A stretch of DNA of 16,600 bases, from NCBI GenBank assembly GCA_964522045.1, contig CAZFSF010000054.1, forward strand, positions 1 through 16,600. Reading direction: 5' to 3'. The stretch comes from Desulfacyla sp964522045. Lineage in GTDB: Bacteria; Desulfobacterota; DSM-4660; Desulfatiglandales; Desulfatiglandaceae. The translations under genes and the position numbers were made by a program. The notes under the pieces are model-generated. The model worked only from the letters and a program-made list of their open reading frames with translations, was not told the origin of the DNA and ran no database searches. How positions within the stretch are numbered: position 1 is the first letter of the stretch; each line of letters starts with the position of its first letter. Of this stretch, positions 1 through 6,962 are shown piece after piece.

Positions 1-649
1 TGCAATATGAATATTCGTCATAAAACTCTCTGGTTTTTGGCGGGATTCTCTCTAAAATTCTATCTTTTGAAACTCCGACAAGGGGTTTATTGCATTTGAG
101 ACATCTCGAAAAAGGCTCGATAAGTTCCCTTAATGACAGGTAATCTATAATCCCCCTTGTCTGTTCAACCGTGGTGCCGGCCCTTATGAAAATCCCGTGC
201 GATACGTCCCTGAATTTGAGCAGTTTCCTGCTCTTGGTCAAAATCGTCCTGTTTTCCCTTTTGGATATCCGGATGATTTCGCGGGGTGAAAGTGAGGCAT
301 CGTAGCAGACGTCAAGGCCCAGTGCGCGCATATATTTGACGATGTCTCTTATGTTGATATCTGCAATAAACCTGGTCTGTCTAAGGGGTACTTCCCTAAG
401 ACGTGTAACATCCCTAATATCCAGGGACTCAAAGGTAGGATATACGCTGATCCTGTCTCCGTGCTGAATGATATATCCGAAATCTACCGATTTTCCATTC
501 ACCAAGATAAGGTCAACCTCTGTGTGAGGCACCCCCAATGCCTCAATCATATCCTTTACAGATTCTCTTCCTTTGAAGCCGACCTGAAAAACCCTCTTCC
601 GGCGTTGTGCAGGTAGAAAGTCGTTCAGTTCTTCATAAAAACGGAACAT
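1..649 (-). CDS. Mut7-C RNase-domain protein with N-terminal ubiquitin-like domain (partial, 3' end outside window)
   Basis: This frame is open from an ATG at 649 to base 1 with no stop, giving 216 residues. Residues 1-75 match the ubiquitin-like fold fused to Mut7-C proteins (FRFYEELNDFL near the start, then EALGVPHTEVDLILVNG). Residues about 92-180 match the PIN-like Mut7-C putative RNase domain (FIADINIRDIVKYMRALG). The zinc-ribbon half begins at C183 and C186, and the next Cys, C216, is the last residue in the window, so the second CxxC is cut off. Oddly, the usual acidic residue in the Mut7-C LTRDR motif is replaced: residues 137-141 read LTKSR. Start choice is uncertain. AGGAGG lies only 2 nt before the 649 ATG, and an in-frame ATG at 670 would add seven residues. 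It is the fifth gene of the heme operon, 74 nt after ahbA. RNase activity is a family prediction and its role with heme genes is unknown. Confidence 0.85.
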   Translation of the reverse strand, partial: MFRFYEELNDFLPAQRRKRVFQVGFKGRESVKDMIEALGVPHTEVDLILVNGKSVDFGYIIQHGDRISVYPTFESLDIRDVTRLREVPLRQTRFIADINIRDIVKYMRALGLDVCYDASLSPREIIRISKRENRTILTKSRKLLKFRDVSHGIFIRAGTTVEQTRGIIDYLSLRELIEPFSRCLKCNKPLVGVSKDRILERIPPKTREFYDEYSYC

Positions 650-723
650 TACCTCCTTTTGACGCCGCATAAGGCTTGCTACCCATTTTTTTGTTGTCTT
701 AGGACCACGATTATTTTCCTTGA

Positions 724-1170
724 CTACACCTCGAAGTCCACCTTAATTTTGAACATCTTCTCGGCAGGCAGATTCAAAATATCGGATACACCCGTCTTTT
801 CTGCGATCTCTCTTAAGGCATAATCAATATGGGTCATCTCCTCTGCAATGAAGGTGAACCAGATATTGTAGGCATTTTTTCTCAGATAATTGTGCGTAAC
901 CCCTGGATAGCCGTTTACAACTTCAACGAACATGTCAATTTTATCTTCCGGCACCTTTGCGGCACAGAGAGTGCTGACAAAGTTGAGGTGAGCGGACTGA
1001 AAATTGCCGCCGATTCTCCTGATAATCCCCTCGTCTTTCATTCTTCCGACCGCTTCGATAACCTCATCCTCTGTCAGGCTAAGCCGTTTTCCAAGGTCAT
1101 GGTAAGGCCGGGATGAAATGGGAAAATCTGACTGTATCTCGTTTAAAATCTTTCTGTCTGTCTTGTTCAT
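724..1170 (-). CDS. ahbA: Siroheme decarboxylase subunit AhbA (Lrp/AsnC-like)
   Basis: 148 residues. AhbA with AhbB removes two acetate carboxyls of siroheme to give 12,18-didecarboxysiroheme, the first committed step of the Ahb heme pathway in the cytoplasm. Residues 4-50 form an Lrp/AsnC-type winged helix ending in IIRRIGG (49-55), which in this family is structural rather than a DNA sensor. The second half is the ferredoxin-like RAM domain, with the conserved segment VTHNYLRKNAYNIW (91-104) and the C-terminal LPAEKMFKIKVDF (134-146). That tail fits AhbA better than AhbB, which normally ends in a RELKK-type motif. It follows ahbD by 106 nt, a gap filled by heptanucleotide repeats, and has no recognisable Shine-Dalgarno because the repeats run nearly to the ATG. 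The partner ahbB is not in this window. It could be labelled generically as NirD/L/G/H-type. Confidence 0.88.
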   Translation of the reverse strand: MNKTDRKILNEIQSDFPISSRPYHDLGKRLSLTEDEVIEAVGRMKDEGIIRRIGGNFQSAHLNFVSTLCAAKVPEDKIDMFVEVVNGYPGVTHNYLRKNAYNIWFTFIAEEMTHIDYALREIAEKTGVSDILNLPAEKMFKIKVDFEV

Positions 1171-1173
1171 GAT

Positions 1174-1201
1174 TGAAGGCGTTAGGCGTTAGGCGTTAGG
1201 C
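1174..1201. repeat. Heptanucleotide array, unit GTTAGGC
   Basis: Three exact copies of GTTAGGC occupy 1181-1201, preceded by a diverged unit TGAAGGC at 1174-1180. The array sits four bases upstream of the ahbA ATG on the coding strand side, so the ahbA leader consists of repeat sequence and lacks a Shine-Dalgarno motif. It is one of several period-7 arrays in this window. Confidence 0.85.
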
Positions 1202-1215
1202 GCAAGGAACTCAAA

Positions 1216-1278
1216 TAGCATCCAGTATTCACTATCCTGTATCTTGCATCATGTATCTTGTATCCTACATCTTGCATC
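1216..1278. repeat. Heptanucleotide array, consensus NTGYATC, nine units
   Basis: Nine consecutive 7-mers can be read without a gap: TAGCATC, CAGTATT, CACTATC, CTGTATC, TTGCATC, ATGTATC, TTGTATC, CTACATC and TTGCATC. Read on the minus strand they follow GATRYAN. The last unit overlaps the ahbD stop codon (1277-1279). The units vary in sequence while the period stays exactly 7. Confidence 0.85.
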
Positions 1279-2380
1279 ACTTCCCGCCCGGCTGGTAGGC
1301 GCATAAAGGCTCTTCGGTCAAGAAATCACCGGTGGCTTCAAAGGCCCTGGCCCGGCAGCCGCCGCAAAACCTCACATACTCGCACCGGCCACACTTCCCT
1401 TTATAGGCAGAAAAATTGCGAAGTTGATTAAAATTCTCCGACTCGAGCCAGACAGACTGGAAGTTAGCAGTCCTTAAATCTCCACAGTTCAGCTCCAAAT
1501 ACCCGCACGGTTGAACAACTCCCTGATTGGAAATAAAGCAGAAGGATGTCCCACCTAAACAGCCCCTGGTCACGGCATCTAAGCCATAGGTTTCAAAACT
1601 GACCTTCTCGCCCCTTTTCCGGGCCTCCTGGCGCAGGATCCTGTAGTAATGAGGTGCGCAGGTGGCCTTGAGGTGTAGGGGGGTTTTATCCCTCATCTGA
1701 TAAAACCAGTGGAGTAGTTCCTCGTATTCGCGAGCGTCAATTTCCTGGTTCACCATCTCCCTGGCCCGTCCTGTGGGCACCAGCAGGAAGAGGTGATGCG
1801 CCACGGCCCCGAGACCCTCTGAAAGATCTAAGATCTTTTCGATATTTCCTATATTATGCCGGGTGACTGTGGTATTGATCTGGAACTCAAGGCCACCGCT
1901 CTTGAGCAGTTCGATCCCATCTAAGGCCCCCTTAAAGGCCCCAGGGACTTTTCTGAATTCATCGTGCTGCTTTTCATCGGCCCCGTCAATAGAGATGCTG
2001 ACCCTTTTTATTCCCGAGGCCTTCATCCTTTCTATCATCCCAGGAGTCAAGAGAGTCCCGTTCGTGGCCATGACCATGCGAAGGCCCAACTCGGTTCCCC
2101 TCAGCGCAAGATCGAAGATATCCTCTCTCAAAAGAGGCTCACCGCCCGTCAGGATGACAATCGGCTCTCCCACTTCCCTGATCTGCCCCAAGATCTCAAG
2201 GCATTTGGCAGTGCTCAGCTCACCTGGATAAGGACCACGTTCAGACCCTGCCCTGCAATGAACACAGTTCAGGTTACATCTCCTGGTCAGCTCCCAGGCG
2301 ACGAGTCGAAGCTGGTTCTTTCGATTTCGGATTTCGGTCCCGCCTTGCGGGATCGGATTTCGGATTTTCTCAGAAGACAT
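1277..2380 (-). CDS. ahbD: Heme synthase AhbD (radical SAM Fe-coproporphyrin III decarboxylase)
   Basis: 367 residues from the ATG at 2380. AhbD oxidatively decarboxylates two propionates of Fe-coproporphyrin III to the vinyl groups of heme b, the last step of the Ahb route. The radical SAM cluster motif is C35-x3-C39-x2-C42 (RRCNLNCVHC), followed by GGEPL (79-83). The C-terminal half carries the auxiliary-cluster cysteines GRCEYVRFCGGC (331-342) and C360, and AhbD-like stretches such as LKATCAPHYYRI and TRGCLGG. The frame can be extended to a TTG at 2404, overlapping the hemB stop, but the family gives no support for that. Neither start has a clear Shine-Dalgarno, so coupling to hemB translation is likely. 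Residues about 5-21 (IRNPIPQGG...EIRNR) are encoded by a heptad repeat with a central hairpin and look like an acquired N-terminal tail. The conserved domain begins near residue 24. Confidence 0.92.
   Translation of the reverse strand: MSSEKIRNPIPQGGTEIRNRKNQLRLVAWELTRRCNLNCVHCRAGSERGPYPGELSTAKCLEILGQIREVGEPIVILTGGEPLLREDIFDLALRGTELGLRMVMATNGTLLTPGMIERMKASGIKRVSISIDGADEKQHDEFRKVPGAFKGALDGIELLKSGGLEFQINTTVTRHNIGNIEKILDLSEGLGAVAHHLFLLVPTGRAREMVNQEIDAREYEELLHWFYQMRDKTPLHLKATCAPHYYRILRQEARKRGEKVSFETYGLDAVTRGCLGGTSFCFISNQGVVQPCGYLELNCGDLRTANFQSVWLESENFNQLRNFSAYKGKCGRCEYVRFCGGCRARAFEATGDFLTEEPLCAYQPGGK
2322..2368. repeat. Heptad repeat (GGATTTC) around a GC hairpin, inside ahbD
   Basis: On the plus strand CGATTTC and GGATTTC (2322-2335) are followed by a six-base-pair hairpin, TCCCGC-CTT-GCGGGA (2338-2352), and then by GGATTTC and GGATTTT (2355-2368). 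The unit lies on both sides of the hairpin. The whole structure lies within the start of the ahbD reading frame. Confidence 0.8.
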
Positions 2381-2387
2381 ACGAAAC

Positions 2388-2415
2388 CAATTTTCAATTT
2401 TCAATCGTCAATTGA
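2388..2415. repeat. Heptanucleotide array, unit CAATTTT, across the hemB stop
   Basis: Four 7-mers, CAATTTT, CAATTTT, CAATCGT and CAATTGA, run from 2388 to 2415. They encode the last residues of HemB (QLTIEN), contain its stop codon (2394-2396) and fill the ahbD leader. The array may have been acquired at the hemB-ahbD junction. Confidence 0.8.
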
Positions 2416-3365
2416 CCTGCCGCCTCTTTGGCAAAATAGGTCAGGATAAGGTCCGCCCCTGCCCTCTTGATAGAGATGAGCATCTCCATCATTACCCGCC
2501 CTCCATCGATCCATCCCCTCTCCGCTGCCGCCTTTACCATGGCATATTCACCGCTCACATTATAGGCAGCCAGGGGGAGCAAACTCACCTCCCTGACCCT
2601 TGAAATAATGTCTAAGTAGGGCATGGCAGGCTTTACCATGATCATATCCGCGCCCTCTTCCATATCGAGTTCGGCCTCTTTCAATGCCTCCATAGCATTG
2701 GCCGGGTCCATCTGATAACCGGTCCGGTCCCCGAACTGGGGCGCTGAATCGGCGGCATCCCGAAAAGGTCCGTAAAAGGCAGACGCGTATTTAACTGCGT
2801 ATGAAAGAATACCAATATCCTGGTAGCCCTCTTGATCAAGGGCCGTTCTGATAGCGGCAACGCGGCCGTCCATCATATCAGAGGGCGCGACAAAATCCGC
2901 GCCCGCCCTTACATGCGATACGGCCTGACGGGCCAGCAGTTCCAAGGTAGCGTCATTGGCCACCGCACCGTCTAAAATAACGCCGCAATGTCCGTGATCG
3001 GTGTATTCGCACAGACACACATCAGTCATAACCACCATTTCCGGCAGACTCTCTTTGATAGCCCTAATTGCCCTCTGCACTATTCCGTCTTCAGCCCATG
3101 ACCTGCTTCCGGTACCATCTTTTTCGTCCGGCAGGCCAAAAAGGATAATGGAGGGGATCCCGAGAGACCACAACTCACCGGCCTCTTTGACAATTGTATC
3201 TACAGAAAACTGGTACTGGCCAGGCATTGATTGGATAGGGTCCTTAACACCCTTGCCGTGTTTCACAAAAAGGGGGGCGATAAAATCCTTTACAGAAAGG
3301 GTGGTCTCTCTGACCATATCCCTGATCGCGCGGGTTCTTCTAAGCCTTCGGGGTCTTACGATCAT
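2394..3365 (-). CDS. hemB: Porphobilinogen synthase (delta-aminolevulinic acid dehydratase)
   Basis: 323 residues, normal for HemB. It condenses two 5-aminolevulinate molecules to porphobilinogen, the common pyrrole precursor of siroheme, cobalamin and heme. The metal site reads DVCLCEYTDHGHCG (115-128), with C117, C119 and C127, which is the zinc-dependent type rather than the aspartate/magnesium type. The two Schiff-base lysines are K192 in LSYAVKYAS and K245 in MVKPAMPYLD. The start is supported by AAGGAGA about 10 nt before the ATG. It lies 20 nt after ahbC and just before ahbD, so an early common step is transcribed with the late heme steps. Its last residues come from a heptad repeat. 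Confidence 0.97.
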   Translation of the reverse strand: MIVRPRRLRRTRAIRDMVRETTLSVKDFIAPLFVKHGKGVKDPIQSMPGQYQFSVDTIVKEAGELWSLGIPSIILFGLPDEKDGTGSRSWAEDGIVQRAIRAIKESLPEMVVMTDVCLCEYTDHGHCGVILDGAVANDATLELLARQAVSHVRAGADFVAPSDMMDGRVAAIRTALDQEGYQDIGILSYAVKYASAFYGPFRDAADSAPQFGDRTGYQMDPANAMEALKEAELDMEEGADMIMVKPAMPYLDIISRVREVSLLPLAAYNVSGEYAMVKAAAERGWIDGGRVMMEMLISIKRAGADLILTYFAKEAAGQLTIEN

Positions 3366-3385
3366 GATTCATTCTCTCCTTTTCA

Positions 3386-4561
3386 CTAAATTTCCTCATC
3401 GGTCAGATAACAGGCAGGGTCCGGGGCCCAGACATCCCCCGTAACCGCCTCTGCCCTTACCCTGAAATTACCTCCGCAGACATCCAGCCAGCGACATCCC
3501 GAACAACGCCCCTTCACATACCTCTTTTTCTCCTTCAGCTTTTTCATCAAGGGGTTGGAAAGATCAGACCATATCTCGCTGAAGGGTCTTTCAAGGACAT
3601 TGCCAAAACTGAAATGCCGCCAGAATTGATCGGCATAAACAGCGCCATCCCAGCTAACACAACCTATCCCCCTGCCCGAGCTGTTTCCCTCGTTCATCTT
3701 AAGGAGGCTCAAGACCTCTCCCGCCCTCGGATTGTTCTCCCCTAACATCCTAAGATAGACATAGGGTCCGTCGGCATGGTTATCCACGGTTAAGACCTCC
3801 TTTGCCATGCCGCGATCGTGCAGATCTTTGGTCCGGTCAATGATCAGATCGACCACTTCCCGGGTTTGCTCATGGTTAAGGTCCTCATCTACCAGATCTG
3901 AACCCCTTCCCGCATAAACCAGATGGTAGAAGCAGACCCTCGGAATCCGGTATTCTTCGAGCAGGTCAAAAATACGCGGAACCTCGGCTATGTTCATCCG
4001 GTTTATGGTAAACCTCAAACCGACCTTCAGCCCCACCTCCTGGCAATTAATAATCCCTGCCATAGCATCTTTAAAAGCCCCTTTCCTGCCACGAAAGCGG
4101 TCATTTACCTCTTCCATCCCATCTAAACTGACACCCACATAGGAAAGCCCTACCTCTTTCAACTCCTTGGCCTTATCTTTAGTGATCAAGGTCCCGTTTG
4201 TTGAGATAACGGCCCGCATCCCCTTACTGACCGCATAGCGTGCAAGCTCTACGAGATCAGGCCGCATAAGGGGCTCACCCCCTGAAAAAAGAACCACCGG
4301 CACGCCAAAGGCCGCCATATCATCAATCAGGCTCAGGCCCTGTTCATGGTCCAACTCCTTTTCATAGGTATGATCAACAGCCCGCGCATAACAGTGGACA
4401 CACTTGAGATTACAGGCCCTTGTCACGTTCCAGACCACCACAGGCTTCTTATCTTCGGAAAATTGGAGAAGATGAGAAGGCAAGTCTTTGGATTGTCTAC
4501 CGTAGCGAAGGGCATCGGACGGTTCCACAGTGCCACAGTAGAGTTTGGATATCCCTATCAT
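3386..4561 (-). CDS. ahbC: 12,18-didecarboxysiroheme deacetylase AhbC (radical SAM, Fe-coproporphyrin III synthase)
   Basis: 391 residues. AhbC (NirJ-like) removes the two acetate side chains of didecarboxysiroheme to give Fe-coproporphyrin III. The N-terminus (MIGISKLYCGTVEPSDALRY, 1-20) is characteristic of AhbC. The radical SAM motif is C50-x3-C54-x2-C57 (RACNLKCVHC), with GGEPL at 94-98. The C-terminal SPASM-like cysteines are C353-x2-C356-x5-C362 and C384, for an additional iron-sulfur cluster. GGAG lies about 7 nt before the ATG. It is the first gene of the operon, downstream of the promoter at 4616-4645. NirJ of heme d1 synthesis is the nearest alternative, but hemB and ahbD next to it and the absence of nir genes favour AhbC. 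Confidence 0.93.
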   Translation of the reverse strand: MIGISKLYCGTVEPSDALRYGRQSKDLPSHLLQFSEDKKPVVVWNVTRACNLKCVHCYARAVDHTYEKELDHEQGLSLIDDMAAFGVPVVLFSGGEPLMRPDLVELARYAVSKGMRAVISTNGTLITKDKAKELKEVGLSYVGVSLDGMEEVNDRFRGRKGAFKDAMAGIINCQEVGLKVGLRFTINRMNIAEVPRIFDLLEEYRIPRVCFYHLVYAGRGSDLVDEDLNHEQTREVVDLIIDRTKDLHDRGMAKEVLTVDNHADGPYVYLRMLGENNPRAGEVLSLLKMNEGNSSGRGIGCVSWDGAVYADQFWRHFSFGNVLERPFSEIWSDLSNPLMKKLKEKKRYVKGRCSGCRWLDVCGGNFRVRAEAVTGDVWAPDPACYLTDEEI

Positions 4562-4615
4562 TCATTATCTCCCGTATAGCTCTAATGCCGAAATTTTCTT
4601 ACATTTTAGAATATA

Positions 4616-4645
4616 AGTATACCAGACCATCAAGCAAAACCGCAA
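4616..4645 (-). promoter_or_regulatory. Predicted sigma-70 promoter of the ahb-hemB operon (extended -10)
   Basis: On the minus strand TTGCGG (4645-4640) is followed by an 18-nt spacer and TATACT (4621-4616), preceded by TGG as in an extended -10. The predicted leader to the ahbC ATG is about 48 nt. An alternative pair, TTGCTT with TATATT at 16 nt, lies a few bases closer to the gene. Confidence 0.55.
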
Positions 4646-4814
4646 CTCTTTTAACGGCGATTGCAGTTCCTGAAGATTATGAAGGTATCTTTCCAAACCT
4701 CGCAGTTCAAAAAAAGGTCCTCTCACTTGTTTTACGATAAAACTGTTGACTTTCTATCTGATTAGTGCTGTTATTCAATTCGTTTATGTCTAAAATATCT
4801 GGACACTTTTTGGT

Positions 4815-4842
4815 TTGGCCTTTTCTTTACCGATGTTATAAT
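4815..4842 (+). promoter_or_regulatory. Predicted sigma-70 promoter of the TauE-type permease
   Basis: TTGGCC (4815-4820), a 16-nt spacer and a perfect TATAAT (4837-4842) precede the gene. Transcription would start about 16 nt before the ATG, leaving a short leader that contains the strong ribosome site GGAGGGAG (4855-4862). Confidence 0.55.
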
Positions 4843-4865
4843 TAAATCAAAATTGGAGGGAGATT

Positions 4866-6284
4866 ATGGGCACTAAATTGCGAATTTTTCCTGTTATTCT
4901 ATTTTTTGTCTTATCAATGGGTCTCGCGAGTACATCTTCAGCCCAGGAAAACAACCCTGGGTTAGCATCTTCTTCATCTTCAGACGTAGTGAAACAAAAG
5001 GTCAAGGAGAGCCTCGAACTGGCGCCAAAAAAAATCGCGGATATTGATAAGGCCCTTGGGGCAACGGACCTACCGAATGAAGAAAAACTAATGCTGGAAA
5101 AAGAGAAGAAAGGCCTTGAATCTGCCCTTTCCAAGTTAAAGAATCCAAAAAGCAGCACGCCCGGGTATCTTGGTCTCTTGGGAGCTCCATTGAGCGGATC
5201 AACCATCTATTTATGGGGTTTTTTGTGGGCCATTTGGGTGGGCTGGATTTTTTCTACGGTTGGTGCATTTGGAGGCATAATGGCTGGCGTAGGCCACATT
5301 ACTATCTTTGGCTTGGGCGACTATGCAAAAAGCTTTGGTAAAGGAATGCCAATCAACAAACTCCTCACCGATTCAACACGCGTTTCAAATCAGTGGCTTG
5401 TAGGATTGGCTGCCCTGATAAGTGCAACGAATTACTATAAAATGGGAAGGTTGGTTCTTCCTTTAGGCGTTTGTTTGGGCATCGGTAGTGTGGCAGCAAG
5501 CTATTCTATTCCTGTTTTGACGGCAGGCCAGATCAGCTTTAAGGCGTACATGGGTTATTTTGGACTTTGTGTCCTCCTTTTGGGTATTTTTCTTACCTAT
5601 AAGATTACGCCCAGAGGACAACGCAGCAAACAAGCGGCTAAACAAGCGGCTAACGAGTTCGAAAAGGCTAAGGGCAAGGCCACCCAACAAGGAGTCGAAG
5701 TCATCGAGGGCAGTTACACCGGCATGATAATCGCCCTTCTCGTAACCCTTTTAGGCGCGCTCTGGGGTAATCTCATAAGAGGCATGCAATGGTATGCCCT
5801 GATTGTCGTAGCGTTCGGAGTAATCTTGGGTTTTGTTATCGCCAGAGGAAAGGTGCGTTTTACTTTCTACGGCGTTGAATTTGCCTTCAAAGGCTGGATC
5901 CCTATTGTAGGTGGTTTGTGCATTGCTGCTCTGGCGTCCTTTTTGGGAGTCGGAGGCGGTTTTTTGTTTGTCCCCTTTCTGACTGCCGTAGCCGGCCTGC
6001 CGATGTTCCTTGTGGCCGGGACGAGTGGTTTGGCGGTTTTGGTGGGGATGATTGTCTCCATATTCACCTATATGGTCGCCAAACAAATCCCCGTACAGTG
6101 GAGTTTCATCGGAGCTGAACTTGTTGGAATTTTCATTGGTGCAATGATCGGTCCGCGGACTCAAAAATACCTCTCCGACAAAGCACTAAGTATTTTGTTC
6201 ATCGTTCTCGCTTTCTTGGTCGGCGTGCGCTACACGCTAAAAGGCTTTTTCCCGGATATATACGCCGCCACCGGACTGCCGTGA
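4866..6284 (+). CDS. TauE/SafE-family permease with signal peptide and N-terminal periplasmic helical segment
   Basis: 472 residues. Residues 1-26 form a signal peptide (hydrophobic core 7-20, likely cleavage after SSA). Residues about 30-95 are a charged helical stretch that would be periplasmic. Two hydrophobic halves follow (about 115-245 and 286-460), joined by a charged cytoplasmic or loop segment (248-280, rich in K, Q and A). The second half carries the family's glycine signature FLGVGGGFLFVPF (359-371), and the first a weaker counterpart, GAFGGIMAGVG (133-143). TauE/SafE proteins export sulfite or organosulfonates, and large versions with a signal peptide are common in sulfate reducers, where their substrate is not settled. 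The gene has its own promoter, a strong ribosome site 3 nt before the ATG, and is followed after 93 nt by another membrane protein gene that may share the transcript. The family is clear; the substrate is inference. Confidence 0.85.
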   Translation: MGTKLRIFPVILFFVLSMGLASTSSAQENNPGLASSSSSDVVKQKVKESLELAPKKIADIDKALGATDLPNEEKLMLEKEKKGLESALSKLKNPKSSTPGYLGLLGAPLSGSTIYLWGFLWAIWVGWIFSTVGAFGGIMAGVGHITIFGLGDYAKSFGKGMPINKLLTDSTRVSNQWLVGLAALISATNYYKMGRLVLPLGVCLGIGSVAASYSIPVLTAGQISFKAYMGYFGLCVLLLGIFLTYKITPRGQRSKQAAKQAANEFEKAKGKATQQGVEVIEGSYTGMIIALLVTLLGALWGNLIRGMQWYALIVVAFGVILGFVIARGKVRFTFYGVEFAFKGWIPIVGGLCIAALASFLGVGGGFLFVPFLTAVAGLPMFLVAGTSGLAVLVGMIVSIFTYMVAKQIPVQWSFIGAELVGIFIGAMIGPRTQKYLSDKALSILFIVLAFLVGVRYTLKGFFPDIYAATGLP

Positions 6285-6377
6285 GATGGACTGAGAACCC
6301 TTCTAAACGAAGTAGGATAATAACGCAACGGGGGCATCCCTAAATCCTCGGTAAACTTCAGATTTGGGCAAAACGTC

Positions 6378-6941
6378 ATGGAGACCTTAAAGCTTTTTCT
6401 TGAAGTTGGGGAAAGCATGCTCTGCGCACCTTACCTTCTGCCCTTGCCCCCGCTTATCGCCTGGCTCATTGGAACATTCTGCTTGTCCCTTCTCTCCTCT
6501 CTTTTTGGCGAGATAACCTTGGCGACGCTTTACTGGGTCAATCGACACCACATTAGAAAGCTGGCAACGGATATGACGCATCGGCACAATCAGTCGGTCA
6601 ATGCCCTTATTTCGAAAAACAAAGGCGCGTTCAAAGCCATTAACCGACTGGCGAATGAGGCCTTCGGGAAGGTTTTCTTTGCTCAGATCGCGATGGGAAT
6701 GGCCTCCCTTTGGCCTGCTTTCTTTGCCGTTGCCTGGCTCAAAATGCATTTCGATGGAGTGGTGATCATCAATATCTCTTTTATCCATTGGGACGTATAT
6801 TACCCAGCTCCATTTGTGCTCCTCTATATTGCAGCCAGGATCCTTTTCACACGCCTCAAACGTCGAGTACCACTATTTAGAAGGCTTGCTGCAACAGCGG
6901 AAAAGATGGCGCCCGAAGAAGAGATGCAACCCCTTATTTGA
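6378..6941 (+). CDS. Small integral membrane protein, DUF106/EMC3/YidC-like topology
   Basis: 187 residues with three hydrophobic segments: about 22-50, 97-122 and 136-158. Between the first and second lies a polar, basic helical stretch of about 45 residues (55-98: RHHIRKLATDMTHRHN, then ALISKNKGAFKAINRLANEAF) that looks able to form a helical hairpin. Membrane segment 1, cytosolic helical hairpin, then segments 2 and 3 is the plan of DUF106, EMC3/TMCO1 and the Oxa1/YidC core, and sequences such as ALNKxANEAFGK occur in bacterial relatives. The C-terminus is basic, then acidic. No ribosome site is evident before the 6378 ATG; an internal ATG at 6417 has GGGGA about 5 nt upstream and may be the true start. 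It probably works with the permease encoded 93 nt upstream. The fold assignment is inference from topology; no function is claimed. Confidence 0.7.
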   Translation: METLKLFLEVGESMLCAPYLLPLPPLIAWLIGTFCLSLLSSLFGEITLATLYWVNRHHIRKLATDMTHRHNQSVNALISKNKGAFKAINRLANEAFGKVFFAQIAMGMASLWPAFFAVAWLKMHFDGVVIINISFIHWDVYYPAPFVLLYIAARILFTRLKRRVPLFRRLAATAEKMAPEEEMQPLI

Positions 6942-6962
6942 TCAAGACCATCCGGACACCCT

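Larger units (their letters stand above)
4562..4865. other. Divergent intergenic region between the heme operon and the TauE-type permease
   Basis: This 304-nt stretch holds the two opposing promoters listed separately and no convincing gene. An imperfect inverted repeat lies at about 4638-4668 (AACCGCAA paired with TTGCAGTT), overlapping the -35 of the heme promoter. A direct repeat GCAGTTC occurs at 4663-4669 and 4702-4708. Either could be an operator, but I cannot match them to a known Fur, FNR or Rex site. Confidence 0.4.

Noticed and set aside
1174..1278. CRISPR-like array
   Set aside because: The units are 7 nt without spacers, and no cas genes are present.
2378..2404. Upstream TTG start for ahbD at 2404
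   Set aside because: It lies in the heptad array, has no ribosome site, and adds only repeat-encoded residues; the ATG at 2380 is preferred but not proven.
4420..4740. Plus-strand open frame of 106 codons between ahbC and the permease gene
   Set aside because: Its first half lies antisense inside ahbC, it has no ribosome site, and its second half covers the heme operon promoter region.
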